A DNA stretch of 64,000 nucleotides from Prunus persica (GCF_000346465.2 NC_034016.1:20700442-20764441), one strand, 5' to 3'; numbered from the stretch's first letter, positions 44,283-56,294 are shown. The notes: generated by a model from the sequence alone, not told the origin. Numbers and translations are program-made.

Positions 44283-47200
44283 ATTTGGAGAATGGTGTTT
44301 AAAGTTGCTGAAGAAACTGTTGCTGATGAAGTGGGCATTTGCAAAGGTATGTTTGTTTGAACTCCGATTCTTTGATTTACCATGAAAATAGTAGAAAAGA
44401 TGCAAAGCTTTTTTGAATTTAGTATTAGAAATTTTCTGAGTATATCAAACTTATTGTGTTATAGTATTGGATGAGCTTCGTATGCTTTTGCAATTGGATA
44501 GGAATTTTGCACAGATTGGGTTCTATTTAGGAATCTCTGAGACTGATGCATGTAGAGCTGAACAAGTTTAATGGTTGGCTTTGTTGGATCTAATATATCT
44601 TGTCCTTCTCTTTTGATGACTTCCTTTATAACTTTCCGGATACTTTGAAATTGAGTTAATGGAGTTTGAATCCACAATGTTGCTGTTGCTGTATTTTGTT
44701 TGGTGCTCGTTGGGCTGAAAGAGCCCATTTATTCCCTCATTTTTAGTGCTAACGTTGACCTAGGTTGAACATCCACACCATGACCAAAAAAAGGTTGAAC
44801 ATCCACACAAAACAAAATCTTTAGGCCCAAAACATCCAAAAGTTTATGGTATGGTATCTTGTACTTCAGGTGCATCTACATGTTCTTAGGGGAAATATGA
44901 TTTTGGGCTATCCTGGTGTGAAGTCATTCCTCATAGACTTTCTGTTTGTGCATGCCTTATCTTGAACATATTACATATGCAGATAGCTATCTTCAAAGGA
45001 TTCATTTATTTTTTTATAGGTTATCTGTGTAGACTTTTTTTTCGTTTACGTATGCTTTTGTACGCAAATAGTTTCTTGAAAGCATCATTTTCATTTATAA
45101 AACAAATGAGCTACATAGACTTTTCTGCATATCTATGCTTCTTCCTTTAATATATGCAAACATTTATCTTGAGAGGATTATTTTCTTTGTTTTAAAATAT
45201 AAATTAGCTATGCATTACTTTTGGAAACTGATTTGGTTTTGTGATCTTGAATAGTTCTTTCCTTACTTTTAGGCTCCACCACTAGGTTTATGGATTCACA
45301 TGAAACTTGGAAATTCTTACAAGCTATTCAACTAGGAAATTTCTGCTTCATTTAGCTGCTGACACAGTACCAAGCTGGATTGCATTATGGTGTGCTGACA
45401 CGAAACAATGGAAAAAATGCAATAGAGTCTTCACACAATTTCATATACAGAAACAATGTGGAAAAGTATATCTGTTCTATCCTGTTGGATATCTTATCTT
45501 GTGGGTCACATTTATGGTAAAGGGAGCGCCATTCGCCGCCATTCGCCCCCACACAACGAATAACACTGGAGTTCTGAGGGTGACTGAAAGCGTGAAGGAC
45601 GCTTCCCTTACAATACGTATATAATTAGATACGCCGACCGTTGTGTGTGGAATATTATATGTATAAAACTCTTTGAAAATGCTAGTAATTTTCTCTTTAA
45701 CATTCTCTTTTAGACTTTTTTCATTTTTCTAATGACATGTGTTATTCTTCTTACATTTAAAAACAATGTCATTAATATATTATACAATTTAACTTTTGCG
45801 TTCCAAGTTTATCCAAAAAAATTTACAACTTTCTTATCATCTTTTTTTTTAAATTATAAATAAAATATCTACTTTATAAAAAAAAGGAAACGTCTGTCTT
45901 TTTTTAAACACAAAAGAAATGTCAATTTTCTATTTTTATGTAGAAAAAAAAAGTCCTTCACATCCGTAAGCACCCCAATGGTACAGAGTTTACAGACTAA
46001 CATTTTTGTTTTTCAAAGGAAATTTCTTAATTGCATTTCTTATACTACTAAATAAACCAAAATACCCCCTAAATCTGAGTAGAAACAAAACAACACATAA
46101 TAATAGCAAATACTTTTAAAATATATCAATTTTCAGCACAATAATACTTTAGAAATGAAAAAACTATACCTTTGGCCTTAGACTTGGAGCAAGAGAAGCT
46201 GAACAAGACTATTGGCAAAGAACAGAGTTGGTTGAATAGAAATTTTATTAACATAGTCAATCAATTCATGTACAGAGAATCAGAAAAAGAGTGCATTTTG
46301 TGGTTGAGAGTTGAAAAGGCAGGGAGCATTCTTTTGAACGATAAAGCAACTTTAGCTTCAACCAAGGGCAAATATGGAAATATAATTATTGATTTTGAAC
46401 CGATGAAATGCTGATTGATGATGAGTCTACCTACCATTAACATCATGGCTACCGCTGTCATCGTTGTAAACAAAGCAAACACGGGTCAGCCGCGGAAGGA
46501 AAGATGCATAAAATATCAAGCATTAACAGGAAGTTGCTGGGAAGTTGCAATGACGGCCACAGGGGAGGAGACAAAGGTGTACAACTTGGTTTTCGGTCAA
46601 TCTCGTGATTTATGAGGTAGACCATTTTGTCCGACTGGTTGGCTTTGTGTCCTCATCACCTTAACGAGGAAATCACCAGGAAATTTCGTTTCTTGCTAGT
46701 TGTCAATTGTATTTTTGTAAAGTCAGTACTTTTTCTGCAAAAAGAAAAGTTTACTGGACCAACTGAAAGGACGCAAGATAGGGATCCAATGTGGAAAGGG
46801 AGTGGAGTTTGATGGACGGAATTTGTTGCAGAAATTTACTGGTTGCTGCTTTTGTGCTTTTTAGCTTTCAGATTTAAAAAAACAAACCAAAAAAACCAAA
46901 AAAATAGAATTTGTTGCAGGAAAGATGTGAAAGATGCCGCAAAATACGATCTTTTTAGGCCGAAACCAATCGTAATCAGCCGACTTAGCACTTTAGATTT
47001 TAAGAAGAAGATTCTATTACTAAAGAAAATTAAAAAATTAAACAAGAAACAATGGCCGTAGTTTTAAGTCTTTAGATATATGAGTGCTTTATTTGTTGAG
47101 GAAACACCATTGCAATTTTTGTACATAAAAAACAAACGGAAGTCCGGCTTGGCGGCAATTCTTTTTCCTCGAACCGTTAAACATGCAAGGACAAAAGCGG

Positions 47201-48438
47201 ACGAATATCATTGGGTCCAACGGCTACTTGAAATTTATTTATATTGAAGCTGAATGTTTTTTATTTTTTGGGTGTTATAGTTTGAATTCAAAGTTGTAAA
47301 TGATACAGAAATAAATGTGTTATAATGGTAGTTAGGACATTAAAAAATACGATGAGTTTGGGCATACTTATGGTCCTCTCGAACCGGAGAAAGAGACAAT
47401 AAAACAGGAATAGACAAGTATTTTTCCTTGAGCTGGGAGCAGGAGGCTTCAAACCTAAGCCCACAACCAACCCCCCCCTCCCCCCAAACACCAATTCAAT
47501 TTCCAACCTACCCAAGAAACACGAGAAAAAGAAGAAGGAAGAAACGTTAATCTTATTAAAAATGTTGGACTTTTTAGATGCAATGAAGGAAAGGTAAGGT
47601 CAGAAGAAACTAAGAATGCTGGGGCTTCGTTTAAAACTTTTAAAAAAGCACCGGCAATGTAAACAATTAAAATGGGAAAGGTCAATAACACGTTTCCCAT
47701 TTTATGGGGTCGAGTAGTATTTAATAAAGTAGTTAAAAAAAACCGTATGTTACAATGATTTAATTTGATAACACATCTCTTCGCTTTATTAAAAATGCTT
47801 AGGTTTGAAGAAAAAAAAATTGCCTTTTCCAAATTTGTGTTCAAATTACTGTTCAAAGAATTGCTTTTTTCAATAACATATCTTTTCACTTTATTTAAAA
47901 GGTCTTAAGTTCAAATTACCGTTGATCACAAACTTTTCTATTGCACCGATCCCACACAAAATGTTTGATTTATCACAAAAGTGGAAAGAAACAGATTTTT
48001 GTCCCAGAACATCAATGCCAGCTGCTTTCTTCTCAGTACATTTTTGGAACTTCTCTTGCTTTCAATTCGACAGAATCCTTAGAGTAAATCTTAAGCATTT
48101 CGTTTCAATCGAGCTGGAATAACTTTGTCGATATTTTTAGTAGACCTCAACCCAAGTCATTGCTTTATAGCTCTTTTGCTTCAAATTCTTTTTTGTTTTT
48201 AGTCGATGGTTCCCATCATAGTGGCGGTGGCTTCACCTTCTCCTATGACAGTTCGAACTCCAATGCGACAAAAAAAAATTCAAAAAATTGAATGTTTAAA
48301 AAGACTTGAGTGCATTCTGGCTCCTCCAATTTCACAACACAAAAGCAAAATGGCGTTTTTTATTATTTAATTTGTAACAATGTGCTAAGGAACTTGTAAT
48401 AAAATTTAGATAAATTAAAGGAATATAAAAGCCAATAT
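44283..48438. other. 4.2-kb intergenic region
   Basis: No certain gene. The frame at 46172-46414 (IGKEQSWLNRNFINIVNQFM..., EKECILWLRVEKAGSIL...) has protein-like composition but matches nothing I know and has no clear splice partners. CGCCATTCGC is nearly doubled near 45528-45545. The rest is AT-rich. Confidence 0.4.
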
Positions 48439-49058
48439 ATTTAATAAAGCTCTAATTAAACTTTGACTTAGTTGTTCTGGGATAGTCTGTCTTGGAGTCT
48501 GTAAGATTAACTCAGATGGTAGTCGGAATAACATTATCGGTCATATTGGCGCTGCAGGTGTGTTAAGAGATGCAACTAGTGCTTGGTTTAAGGGCTATTC
48601 TGTGAATTTGGGTATTGGCTCTGTCCTTGAGGCTGAATTGTGGGGTATTTTATTGGGACTCTCCCTAGCTTGGGATTCTGGGTTTCAAACTGTAGAAGTG
48701 AAAAGTGATTCCAAGGTTGCAGTGACTCTTCTTAATACTCTCGCTATTTCTACCCACCCCCTGTTTAGCATTATTAATTGCTGCAAATTAAAAATGAATG
48801 TTGATTGGAATTGCTCAGTTAGACACGTTTTTCGTGAATAGAATTGTGCAACTGATGCTTTGGCTGCTAAAAGTTTTGATTTTAATCCAGGTCTGCATAT
48901 CTTTGATGGGGTGCCATCCTGCATTACTGACATCCTGGCTGCTGATACAAGGGGAGACTCCAGGCCCCGTCTTCTTTGTTTTTAATTGGCTGTCTTATTT
49001 CCCTGGGCTTTAGTGCCCTCTGTTACAACAAAAAATAAAAATAAAAAATTTAATAAAG
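48439..49058 (+). mobile_element. 5'-truncated LINE with RNase H remnant
   Basis: The 11-bp repeat ATTTAATAAAG at 48439-48449 and 49048-49058 flanks about 600 bp. The insert encodes an RNase H (RVT_3-type) domain as found at the end of plant LINE ORF2: INSDGSRNNIIGHIGAAGVL, SVLEAELWGILLGLSLAW, VEVKSDSKVAVTLL. A stop at 48838 interrupts the frame shortly before NCATDALAAKSFDF. It ends in an A-rich tail (AAAAAATAAAAATAAAAAA). Truncated and inactive. Confidence 0.85.
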
Positions 49059-49364
49059 ATAAATTTGAAAAATAAAAACTAACCTGTGTGATGTATTAAT
49101 GACAATGACATTGTTTTAAGTGTAAGGAAAGTGACACTTGTGTGATGTATTAATGACAATGATATTGTTTTAAGTGTAAGGAAGGTGACACTTATCGTAA
49201 GAAGAAGAGAGAAAATTTAAAACAGAGAATTAAAAGAAAATATTGCTAGCATTCCTTTAGAAAAAAACAAAAAAAGCTGTATACGCATTGTTATTGACCA
49301 AAATAATCGCAAGCTGACGAATTGCCGACATGCACTTGAGATGACATGACGGATTGAAGTCATC
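49059..49364. other. Intergenic with 54-bp tandem duplication
   Basis: Contains the 54-bp tandem pair described separately and AT-rich DNA; it leads into the promoter of the truncated Ca2+-ATPase copy. Confidence 0.4.
49085..49192. repeat. 54-bp tandem duplication
   Basis: Two units, 49085-49138 and 49139-49192, each starting TGTGTGATGTATTAATGACA and ending GTGACACT. I see two base differences. Confidence 0.9.
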
Positions 49365-49372
49365 TATAAATA
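49365..49372 (+). promoter_or_regulatory. TATA box of the truncated Ca2+-ATPase copy
   Basis: TATAAATA lies 127 bp before the ATG at 49492, almost the same distance as TATAAAA from the ATG of the complete gene (126 bp). Confidence 0.55.
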
Positions 49373-49491
49373 CATACCCAACCTACATATCAGAATGAAG
49401 TTCTTTTTATCAACGGTTCATCTTTTTGATTTTTATCTTTTGCCACCATAAAACCCTTCTACTTAAAAAAACAAGAACAAAAAAAGAAGTC

Positions 49492-49908
49492 ATGTTAAGC
49501 AGAAGCAATGATTGTAGCACATCGCTGCTTGACGAGCTTGACGAGCTTGACATCAACCTCAGAGCAAAGAGGAGATGGCGCATGGCGTATCTGGCTTTAC
49601 GTGTTGTTCGGGTCATGCTAGAGCTTCCTAAAGAGATTATATCCAGGGCAAGCAACTATGAAGGCGACGATGAGATTGTTCACTATAGTTTTGTGCCCAA
49701 CATTGAGGATGATGAAGATGCAGGCCTCAAAGAAATGGCCAAGGAAAAAGACTCGGCTACTGCTCTAAGTGAGCATGGAGGAGTATTTACAGCAGGCCTT
49801 GCAAAATCTGATTATACCAAAAGGTACTGCATATGTTTCCTGGTTAAATTTTTACTGTTGCAGACGTACGCTGTTAAAACAATTTTGTTGAACTTTACTG
49901 TATCCTAG
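49492..49908 (+). pseudogene. Truncated N-terminal copy of an ACA-type Ca2+-ATPase
   Basis: The frame begins MLSRSNDCSTSLLDELDELD and then matches the N-terminal regulatory region of the complete pump downstream. RAKRRWRMAYLALRVVRVML corresponds to RAKKRWRMAFAAIYAVRAML, and LPKEIISRASNY, FVPN, GLKEMAKEKDSATALSEHGG also align. Homology stops near YTKR (about 49823), around residue 125 of the full protein. The frame then runs into unrelated LVKFLLLQTYAVKTILL and stops. Transmembrane, actuator, phosphorylation and nucleotide-binding parts are missing, and I found no trace of them before 51150. If transcribed it would make a soluble calmodulin-binding autoinhibitory fragment of about 110-138 aa. 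AAAAG/GTACTG at the breakpoint could act as a splice donor. It is most simply a partial tandem duplicate. Confidence 0.8.
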
Positions 49909-51023
49909 GAAGAATTTGTTATACAGATAAAACTAATACCATAAGATAAACGAGATTTCATGTGTTCGTATTGAGTTTAAATTCGGACTGTAAAAAATGC
50001 ATAACAAGAACTGCAATGGCGTTAGGAGAAGAAGAAGGAAATAGAGCCATTTTTGCAAAGCTTGGGAACATGATCTAAGCAGAATTTTCAACACGCTTTC
50101 TCTGTTGACCCAAATAGAAGTCATCATGTAGACCTCACTAAAAGGATCCAAAGTCATGTAGACCCCACTTAGTGCAATCAAAAGCAATGTGGGCCTCACA
50201 TTAGGTTAGGAATCCTGATCTTTGATTTTGCCAGACTTGTGAAGATTCGGGTTTGAAAATGGGACACATGAGCCACCAATAATCAATGTGTGTATAACCC
50301 CATGTTTGTCCTCACTTTTTGATAATCTCTTTGGTGATGAAACGGGTAATCATGCCATTTTACTACTCAAACAGGCTTTTCTTTGAAATAAAACTTAAAT
50401 TTTAATTAACAAGAAGGCTATTTTGTTTCTCAATGGGAATCTGTTTTTCCCACCGCAAATGGAAGAATTTTTACATTGACAAGGATCGGAAGGTCAAATC
50501 CGACCCGCCCCAATCCTATTTTTACCATGAATGAAAATAGCTTAAGATAAGAAATATGTCATTTCATTAAACCATCTCTCTCTCTTTTTCTCTTTTCTTT
50601 TTTTAGAAGACCTTTACTATTGAGAGGAGCGATAATATACTAAACTCACACACACTACACGAATACTAGAACTCGGCCCCTATACTAGTGAATCCTTTGC
50701 TAAAACGTCTCATTAAGTACACAGAATAGAACCACCACATTGAGGAAATGGTTTCCATTACATTTCCCTTTCGGCACATGTAGTAGTACAAGAAACCTTT
50801 GATTTGGTTGAATGACCAACTGACCACGCAATTTATGGACCTTAAAATTTCCCACCGAGCTAGACTTTGGAAGGTTGCCTTTCCCCTCCACCAAGAAACT
50901 CTTGTCATGATTTTGTCTTTTCGCAATACTTTTGTTATTTATTGACCAAAGAATTTTGCTTGCAAGCATATCTCATTGACCAAATAGGCAAAATGAGAAT
51001 GGAGAACACCGACTGAATTTGGC
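49909..51023. other. Region between the truncated and full ACA copies
   Basis: No ATPase sequence was recognised here on either strand. A short doubled phrase (GTCAT...GTAGACC(T/C)CACT) occurs near 50121-50170. The rest is AT-rich. Confidence 0.45.
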
Positions 51024-51030
51024 TATAAAA
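51024..51030 (+). promoter_or_regulatory. TATA box of the ACA12/13-type gene
   Basis: TATAAAA in GGCTATAAAATTG, 126 bp before the ATG. Confidence 0.65.
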
Positions 51031-51149
51031 TTGAAAGCATAGCAAGATGCATATTAGATTTAAGTTCTTAGTTTCTCTGAACTAGGATCCTTTTCTTGAC
51101 TTTATTTTCCTAACTGTGAACTCTTCAAAATTCTAACTAGTGAAAAACC

Positions 51150-54100
51150 ATGTTAAGCAGCCATTATGATTATGGAAAATTTCTCCATGACATCACCACA
51201 ATCACCTTCACCAGAGCCAAGAAGAGATGGCGCATGGCCTTTGCAGCCATATACGCTGTCAGGGCAATGCTTTCGCTTCCCAAAGAGATTGTAGCCAAGA
51301 GAAACAACTACAAACACCACTCCGAGATCTTCCACTCTTTTTCTCACACTGCACCGGACATCGAACTAAGCACTGCCTTGGACTTGAAACCAAGAACAAA
51401 ATCTCAAACTGATGCCTACGGTTTTGTCCCCAACCCTGACTTTGACCATGCAGGGCTCACAACAATGGTTAAGGAAAGGGACTTGGGTGCTGTAAACGAG
51501 TCTGGAGGTGTTATAGGCATTGCTGCTTCTCTCAGGACAAACCCTGAAAACGGAATCTATGGAAACGATTTACATGTCAACAAGCGGCGCGAAGTTTATG
51601 GATCAAACACCTACCACAAGCAGCCTCCAAAAGGGTTGCTCTATTTTGTGATGGACGCTTTAAAAGACACAACCATTCTGATTCTATGTGTCTGCGCAGC
51701 ACTTTCTCTTGGATTTGGAATCAAAGAGCATGGGGCGAAGGAAGGCTGGTACGAGGGAGGGAGTATCTTTGTTGCTGTATTTATTGTCATTGTTGTCTCA
51801 GCTCTGAGTAACTTTAGACAAGAATTGCAATTCGACAAGTTGTCGAAAATAAGTAGCAACATCAAAATTGAGGTACTTAGAGACAGACAGAGACAACAAG
51901 TCTCCATTTTCGATATTGTAGTTGGAGATGTTGTGTTTCTGAAGTTGGGAGATCAAATACCTGCAGACGGATTGTTCCTAGACGGCCGTTCCTTACAAGT
52001 GGACGAATCGAGCATGACAGGAGAGAGTGACCATGTAGAAGTTGATTCTGCCAAGAACCCCTTCCTGTTGTCTGGTGCAAAGGTGGTAGACGGCTATGCC
52101 CAAATGCTCGTCACATCAGTTGGGATGAACACGGCGTGGGGCGAAATGATGAGCTCAATATCGCAGGACACAAATGAACGAACACCATTACAAGCAAGGC
52201 TTGACAAACTAACCTCTACTATTGGAAAAGTAGGCCTTATAGTTGCTTTCCTAGTTCTGGTAGTCTTGTTGATTCGTTATTTCACCGGTAACACAAAAGA
52301 TGAGTACGGAAATAAGGAGTATAGTGGTAGCAACAAAAACATAGATAATGTGTTGAACGGAGTGGTTCGAATTGTTTCTGCTGCAGTCACTATAGTGGTG
52401 GTGGCAATCCCAGAGGGTTTGCCGTTGGCGGTCACACTAACGCTAGCTTACTCAATGAAAAGAATGATGAAAGATCAGGCTATGGTCAGAAAACTACAAG
52501 CTTGTGAGACAATGGGATCAGCAACCGTTATTTGTACAGACAAAACAGGTACTTTGACAAAAAATGAAATGGAAGTCACTAAGTTTTGGCTTGGCCAAGA
52601 ACCTATTGAAAAACATAATTCAATCAAACAAAATGTCTCTGAATTATTCCATCAAGGAGTTGGTTTGAACACAACTGGGAGTGTTTACATACCTCTCTCA
52701 GGATCCAAACCTAACATCTCTGGCAGTCCAACAGAAAAAGCTATTCTGTATTGGGCTGTATCAGATTTGGGCATGGACATGGAAAAAATGAAGCTTAGTT
52801 ATGATATTCTTCATGTTGAAACATTTAATTCAGATAAGAAACGAAGCGGAGTTCTTATAAAGAAAAAGGAAGATAAATCCATCCATGTGCACTGGAAAGG
52901 AGCTGCTGAGATGATAGTTGCCATGTGCTCAAGTTATTATGAAACCGACGGAGCTATAAAGTCGTTGGATGAAGAAAGTAGGTCTAACATTGAGAAAATA
53001 ATCCAAGGCATGGCAGCTAGCAGCCTCCGGTGCATTGCTTTTGCTCATACACAAATTTTAGAGGAAGAAATTGAATATAGCAATGATGAGAAGACTCACC
53101 CAAGGCTCAAAGAAGATGAACTGATCTTGCTAGGAGTAGTTGGTCTCAAAGATCCATGTCGACCAGGGGTCCTCAATGCCGTGAAGATCTGCAGGTCTGC
53201 AGGTGTGCAAATCAAAATGATAACGGGAGACAATGTTTTCACAGCAAAAGCCATAGCTACAGAATGCGGAATACTGCAGATTGGGGACGAAGCAATTTAT
53301 GGTGAACAAGTGATAGAAGGAGTCGAGTTTCGAAACTATACACACCAAGAGAGAATGGAAAAGGTTGATAACATCCTCGTGATGGCCAGATCCTCCCCGT
53401 TCGACAAGCTTCTGATGGTGCAATGCTTGAAGCAGAAAAATCATGTGGTTGCAGTCACAGGAGACGGCACCAACGACGCACCTGCATTGAAAGAAGCTGA
53501 CATCGGACTCTCCATGGGGATCCAGGGCACCGAGGTGGCGAAAGAGAGCTCGGACATCATCATCTTGGACGACAACTTCAACTCTGTGGCCACAGTTTTG
53601 AGGTGGGGCAGATGCGTTTACAACAACATACAGAAATTCATACAATTTCAGCTTACTGTCAATGTGGCAGCTCTGGTTATCAACTTCATTGCAGCAGTTT
53701 CAGCTGGAGATGTTCCCTTAACAGCAGTTCAACTATTATGGGTGAATCTCATCATGGACACTCTTGGTGCTCTGGCTCTTGCAACCGAGCGGCCTACCAA
53801 TGAGCTCATGCAGAAGCAGCCTGTTGGCCGAACCGCGCCGCTCATAACCAACATTATGTGGAGAAACCTTTTATTTCAAGCTCTGTACCAAATAGCTGTC
53901 CTCTTGATCTTGCAGTTCCGGGGAGAGTCTATCTTCAATGTCACTGGTGGGGTGAACGATACTTTGATTTTCAATACTTTTGTGCTCTGTCAAGTTTTCA
54001 ACGAGTTCAATTCGAGGAGCATGGAGAAGCAGAATGTGTTCAAAGGCATTCACAGGAACAGACTGTTTATTGGGATTGTGGGGGTAACTATTCTTCTTCA

Positions 54101-54299
54101 AGTTGTGATGGTGGAGTTCCTCAAAAAGTTTGCAGATACAGAGAAGTTGAACCTGTTTCAATGGGTGACTTGTATTTTAATTGCAGCTGTGTCATGGCCA
54201 ATTGGTTGGATTGTGAAGTGTATACCTGTCCCGGAAGAACCAGTCTTCGAAATTATCAGGAGGTCAATAGTCACATTCAAAAGAAATATGCGAGCATAG
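51150..54299 (+). CDS. ACA12: Autoinhibited plasma-membrane-type Ca2+-ATPase (ACA12/ACA13 clade)
   Basis: A type IIB P-type pump that exports Ca2+ from the cytosol at the expense of ATP and is activated when calmodulin binds its N-terminal autoinhibitory region. One uninterrupted 1049-codon frame; absence of introns is characteristic of the ACA12/13 clade. The N-terminal calmodulin-binding helix is RAKKRWRMAFAAIYAVRAML, anchored by Trp27. The actuator motif MTGES is near residue 290, membrane helix 4 has VVVAIPEGLPLAV near 420, and the phosphorylation motif CTDKTGTLT has Asp464. The nucleotide-binding KGAAE follows, then TGDN and the hinge VTGDGTNDAPALKEADIG near 769-786, and NFNSVATVLRWGRCVYNNIQ. 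Helices 5-10 follow, with NVAALVINF and VQLLWVNLIMDTLGALALAT. No missing catalytic residue, frameshift or stop. The CML gene 9 kb upstream is unrelated but also a Ca2+ signalling gene. Confidence 0.96.
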   Translation: MLSSHYDYGKFLHDITTITFTRAKKRWRMAFAAIYAVRAMLSLPKEIVAKRNNYKHHSEIFHSFSHTAPDIELSTALDLKPRTKSQTDAYGFVPNPDFDHAGLTTMVKERDLGAVNESGGVIGIAASLRTNPENGIYGNDLHVNKRREVYGSNTYHKQPPKGLLYFVMDALKDTTILILCVCAALSLGFGIKEHGAKEGWYEGGSIFVAVFIVIVVSALSNFRQELQFDKLSKISSNIKIEVLRDRQRQQVSIFDIVVGDVVFLKLGDQIPADGLFLDGRSLQVDESSMTGESDHVEVDSAKNPFLLSGAKVVDGYAQMLVTSVGMNTAWGEMMSSISQDTNERTPLQARLDKLTSTIGKVGLIVAFLVLVVLLIRYFTGNTKDEYGNKEYSGSNKNIDNVLNGVVRIVSAAVTIVVVAIPEGLPLAVTLTLAYSMKRMMKDQAMVRKLQACETMGSATVICTDKTGTLTKNEMEVTKFWLGQEPIEKHNSIKQNVSELFHQGVGLNTTGSVYIPLSGSKPNISGSPTEKAILYWAVSDLGMDMEKMKLSYDILHVETFNSDKKRSGVLIKKKEDKSIHVHWKGAAEMIVAMCSSYYETDGAIKSLDEESRSNIEKIIQGMAASSLRCIAFAHTQILEEEIEYSNDEKTHPRLKEDELILLGVVGLKDPCRPGVLNAVKICRSAGVQIKMITGDNVFTAKAIATECGILQIGDEAIYGEQVIEGVEFRNYTHQERMEKVDNILVMARSSPFDKLLMVQCLKQKNHVVAVTGDGTNDAPALKEADIGLSMGIQGTEVAKESSDIIILDDNFNSVATVLRWGRCVYNNIQKFIQFQLTVNVAALVINFIAAVSAGDVPLTAVQLLWVNLIMDTLGALALATERPTNELMQKQPVGRTAPLITNIMWRNLLFQALYQIAVLLILQFRGESIFNVTGGVNDTLIFNTFVLCQVFNEFNSRSMEKQNVFKGIHRNRLFIGIVGVTILLQVVMVEFLKKFADTEKLNLFQWVTCILIAAVSWPIGWIVKCIPVPEEPVFEIIRRSIVTFKRNMRA

Positions 54300-56005
54300 C
54301 TTGGAAGTTGGAGACCAGGACAAGACGTCTGGTATTCGAGCGTGGAGCTCTGGGCGTGAACTTAGGGCTACAGGTCCAACAGATAGAGCTCGAGGCTCTA
54401 GATTTGGACCTCCGCGCTCGAGATTCATGTCCTACATCCAGAGCTCGAAATTTGAGTCCGGGTCTGGATCGAGTGTTTGAGGTTTGAGGCCCAGGGCCAA
54501 TGCTTGGGGCTTTCAGGCGATGTTTGGTGGGCCTGGACTGGACTGGATAAATTTAAGGACTTCCATTTTCATTTTATACAATGGATGCAAAACACTAATT
54601 GGACTCTCTTCAATTGCAGCTCTCCCAATCAATTGTATGGCCAGGTAAGCAAACCTTGTAGCCACCATATTCGAAACATTTACAATAATGACATTGGTTG
54701 AAAATGACAAGTACATGCAAATACCACTTTTAAATATCAATTTTCTCCTACAATCAAGCTTATGACGTTCAATTTAAATGAAGATTTCATGGCTCACAGA
54801 TTAAAAACCTATTTAATTCAAATTTCAGATATATACATGGCTCACAGATTAAACCAATTGGAGAGAAACAATTCAAAATTTTAATCATTATTATCTTTTA
54901 AGTACATAGAGTGGAAAAAAAAAACATTATACTACAAAAAGCTACACAACAATGAAATTAAAACCTAAAACAAACATAAAAGATGGGAAAAAAAAAACAA
55001 TAATAGTGTATGACTGGGCAATTGTATTATCAATGAATAATAAAATGAGTACACAAGAAAATAAGTGGCAATGGATTAACATATTTATGCACAATATGTA
55101 GATTAATAAAATCCAAGTTAAATAGGAATTTGCACAAATCAAGCACAAGAAAAAAGTGAAGGTCCGACATTTACATTTAAAATGTAATTATTCCGTTTAA
55201 TCACATGATCAAATCTAATTATTAACAGTCTATAAATCCTCGTCTTACCTGTTTTAGACAATATGGATATAATAGGAACAAAAAATTTAAATACAAAAGA
55301 TTGAGTCAACATGTCAAAACTGGAATGTAATCTACATGACAAACTAGTCAAAGGACTTGTATCAACAAACAATAATTCGAGGACTAGACCCAACTATTAG
55401 TTGGATTTTTCGACCTCTATCAACTTTTCTATAAATTTAATTAAAATGGATATGAGTCCAGTCTGTTGTTTGATGGTCTTAAATGGATCACGGACTGGTT
55501 ATGACTCAAAAAAAATTCCAGATACCAATCCAACATACCTGCTCTGCGTGGTCTCGTCTCTCATCTCTCTTCTTCTCTCTTCTGGTTTTTTTTTTGTTTT
55601 TTATTTTTTTATTTTTTTTTGTTTTTGTTTTTGTTTTAATTTTAATAACTGATTTCTTTGTTCTGGATTACTTGGCTCTCTTTCAATTTATTTTTCGATT
55701 TTATTGATAAGTACTTAGATGTATGATGATTCTTAGCCTATTTTTTTGGGTTAGATGTTGAGTGTGGTTTTGATTACTTTTGATATCTTTAAATAAATAA
55801 TAAAATCATTCATCTTTATGTTTCCCTCTAGAATTGAAGATATGGAAGATTTAGGTTAGATGTTGAGTACCTTTTTTTTTTCTTTAGTTTTCACTTTGCA
55901 TTGAAGATCTGGTTTCCCTTCCAGAATTTGCATCTTTTTTTCTTTTCTTTTTTGGAATATTGTTTTTAGTCTACAATCTTCTCTCTCTTGTAATTATCTT
56001 CTTTA
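54300..56005. other. Intergenic downstream of ACA
   Basis: ACA 3' region, with CTCGAG/GAGCTCGA-rich sequence near 54340-54440, then AT-rich DNA with T-rich runs (55585-55640). No gene was recognised. Confidence 0.45.
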
Positions 56006-56294
56006 TCTATATATATAAAGCAAAAGGCAGAGAATGGTGAAACATTCAAAATACCAGGAAATGCCCTTTGTTAATTCAAATATTAAGAATTGAAATTATT
56101 AATTAAATGAGGATAATATCGTAAATTCACATTTTTTAATATTAAAAAAATTAAAATTAAAAACAAAATAAGATAATAGGTCCTACTTTTATGGAACATA
56201 ACTACCCTGTTATTTTTTCTTAATTCTAAAAATAAAAATAAAAATAAAAAAGAAAACCAATTGGCACATGCGTGAGCATGTGTCAAGGGGCTAG
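56006..56294 (+). mobile_element. Mini-Helitron (non-autonomous)
   Basis: The 289-bp segment starts TCTATATATATAAAGCAAAA, typical of plant Helitron 5' ends, and ends CTAG. It sits between A (56005) and T (56295), the expected AT insertion site. Seven bases before CTAG is an 11-bp stem with a 4-nt loop (TTGGCACATGC gtga GCATGTGTCAA, 56261-56286, one G-T pair), the Helitron 3' hairpin. There are no coding sequences, so Rep/helicase would be needed in trans. Confidence 0.82.

Noticed and set aside
46172..46414. 80-codon frame with protein-like composition
   Set aside because: It was not called as a gene because I see no family match, no splice partners and no clear promoter; kept only as a remark in the intergenic entry.
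53130..53645. 171-codon minus-strand frame
   Set aside because: It is antisense to the catalytic part of the Ca2+-ATPase and has no family resemblance.
53858..54487. 209-codon plus-strand frame overlapping the end of the ACA gene
   Set aside because: It is an out-of-frame shadow of the ACA coding sequence, extended by chance past its stop.
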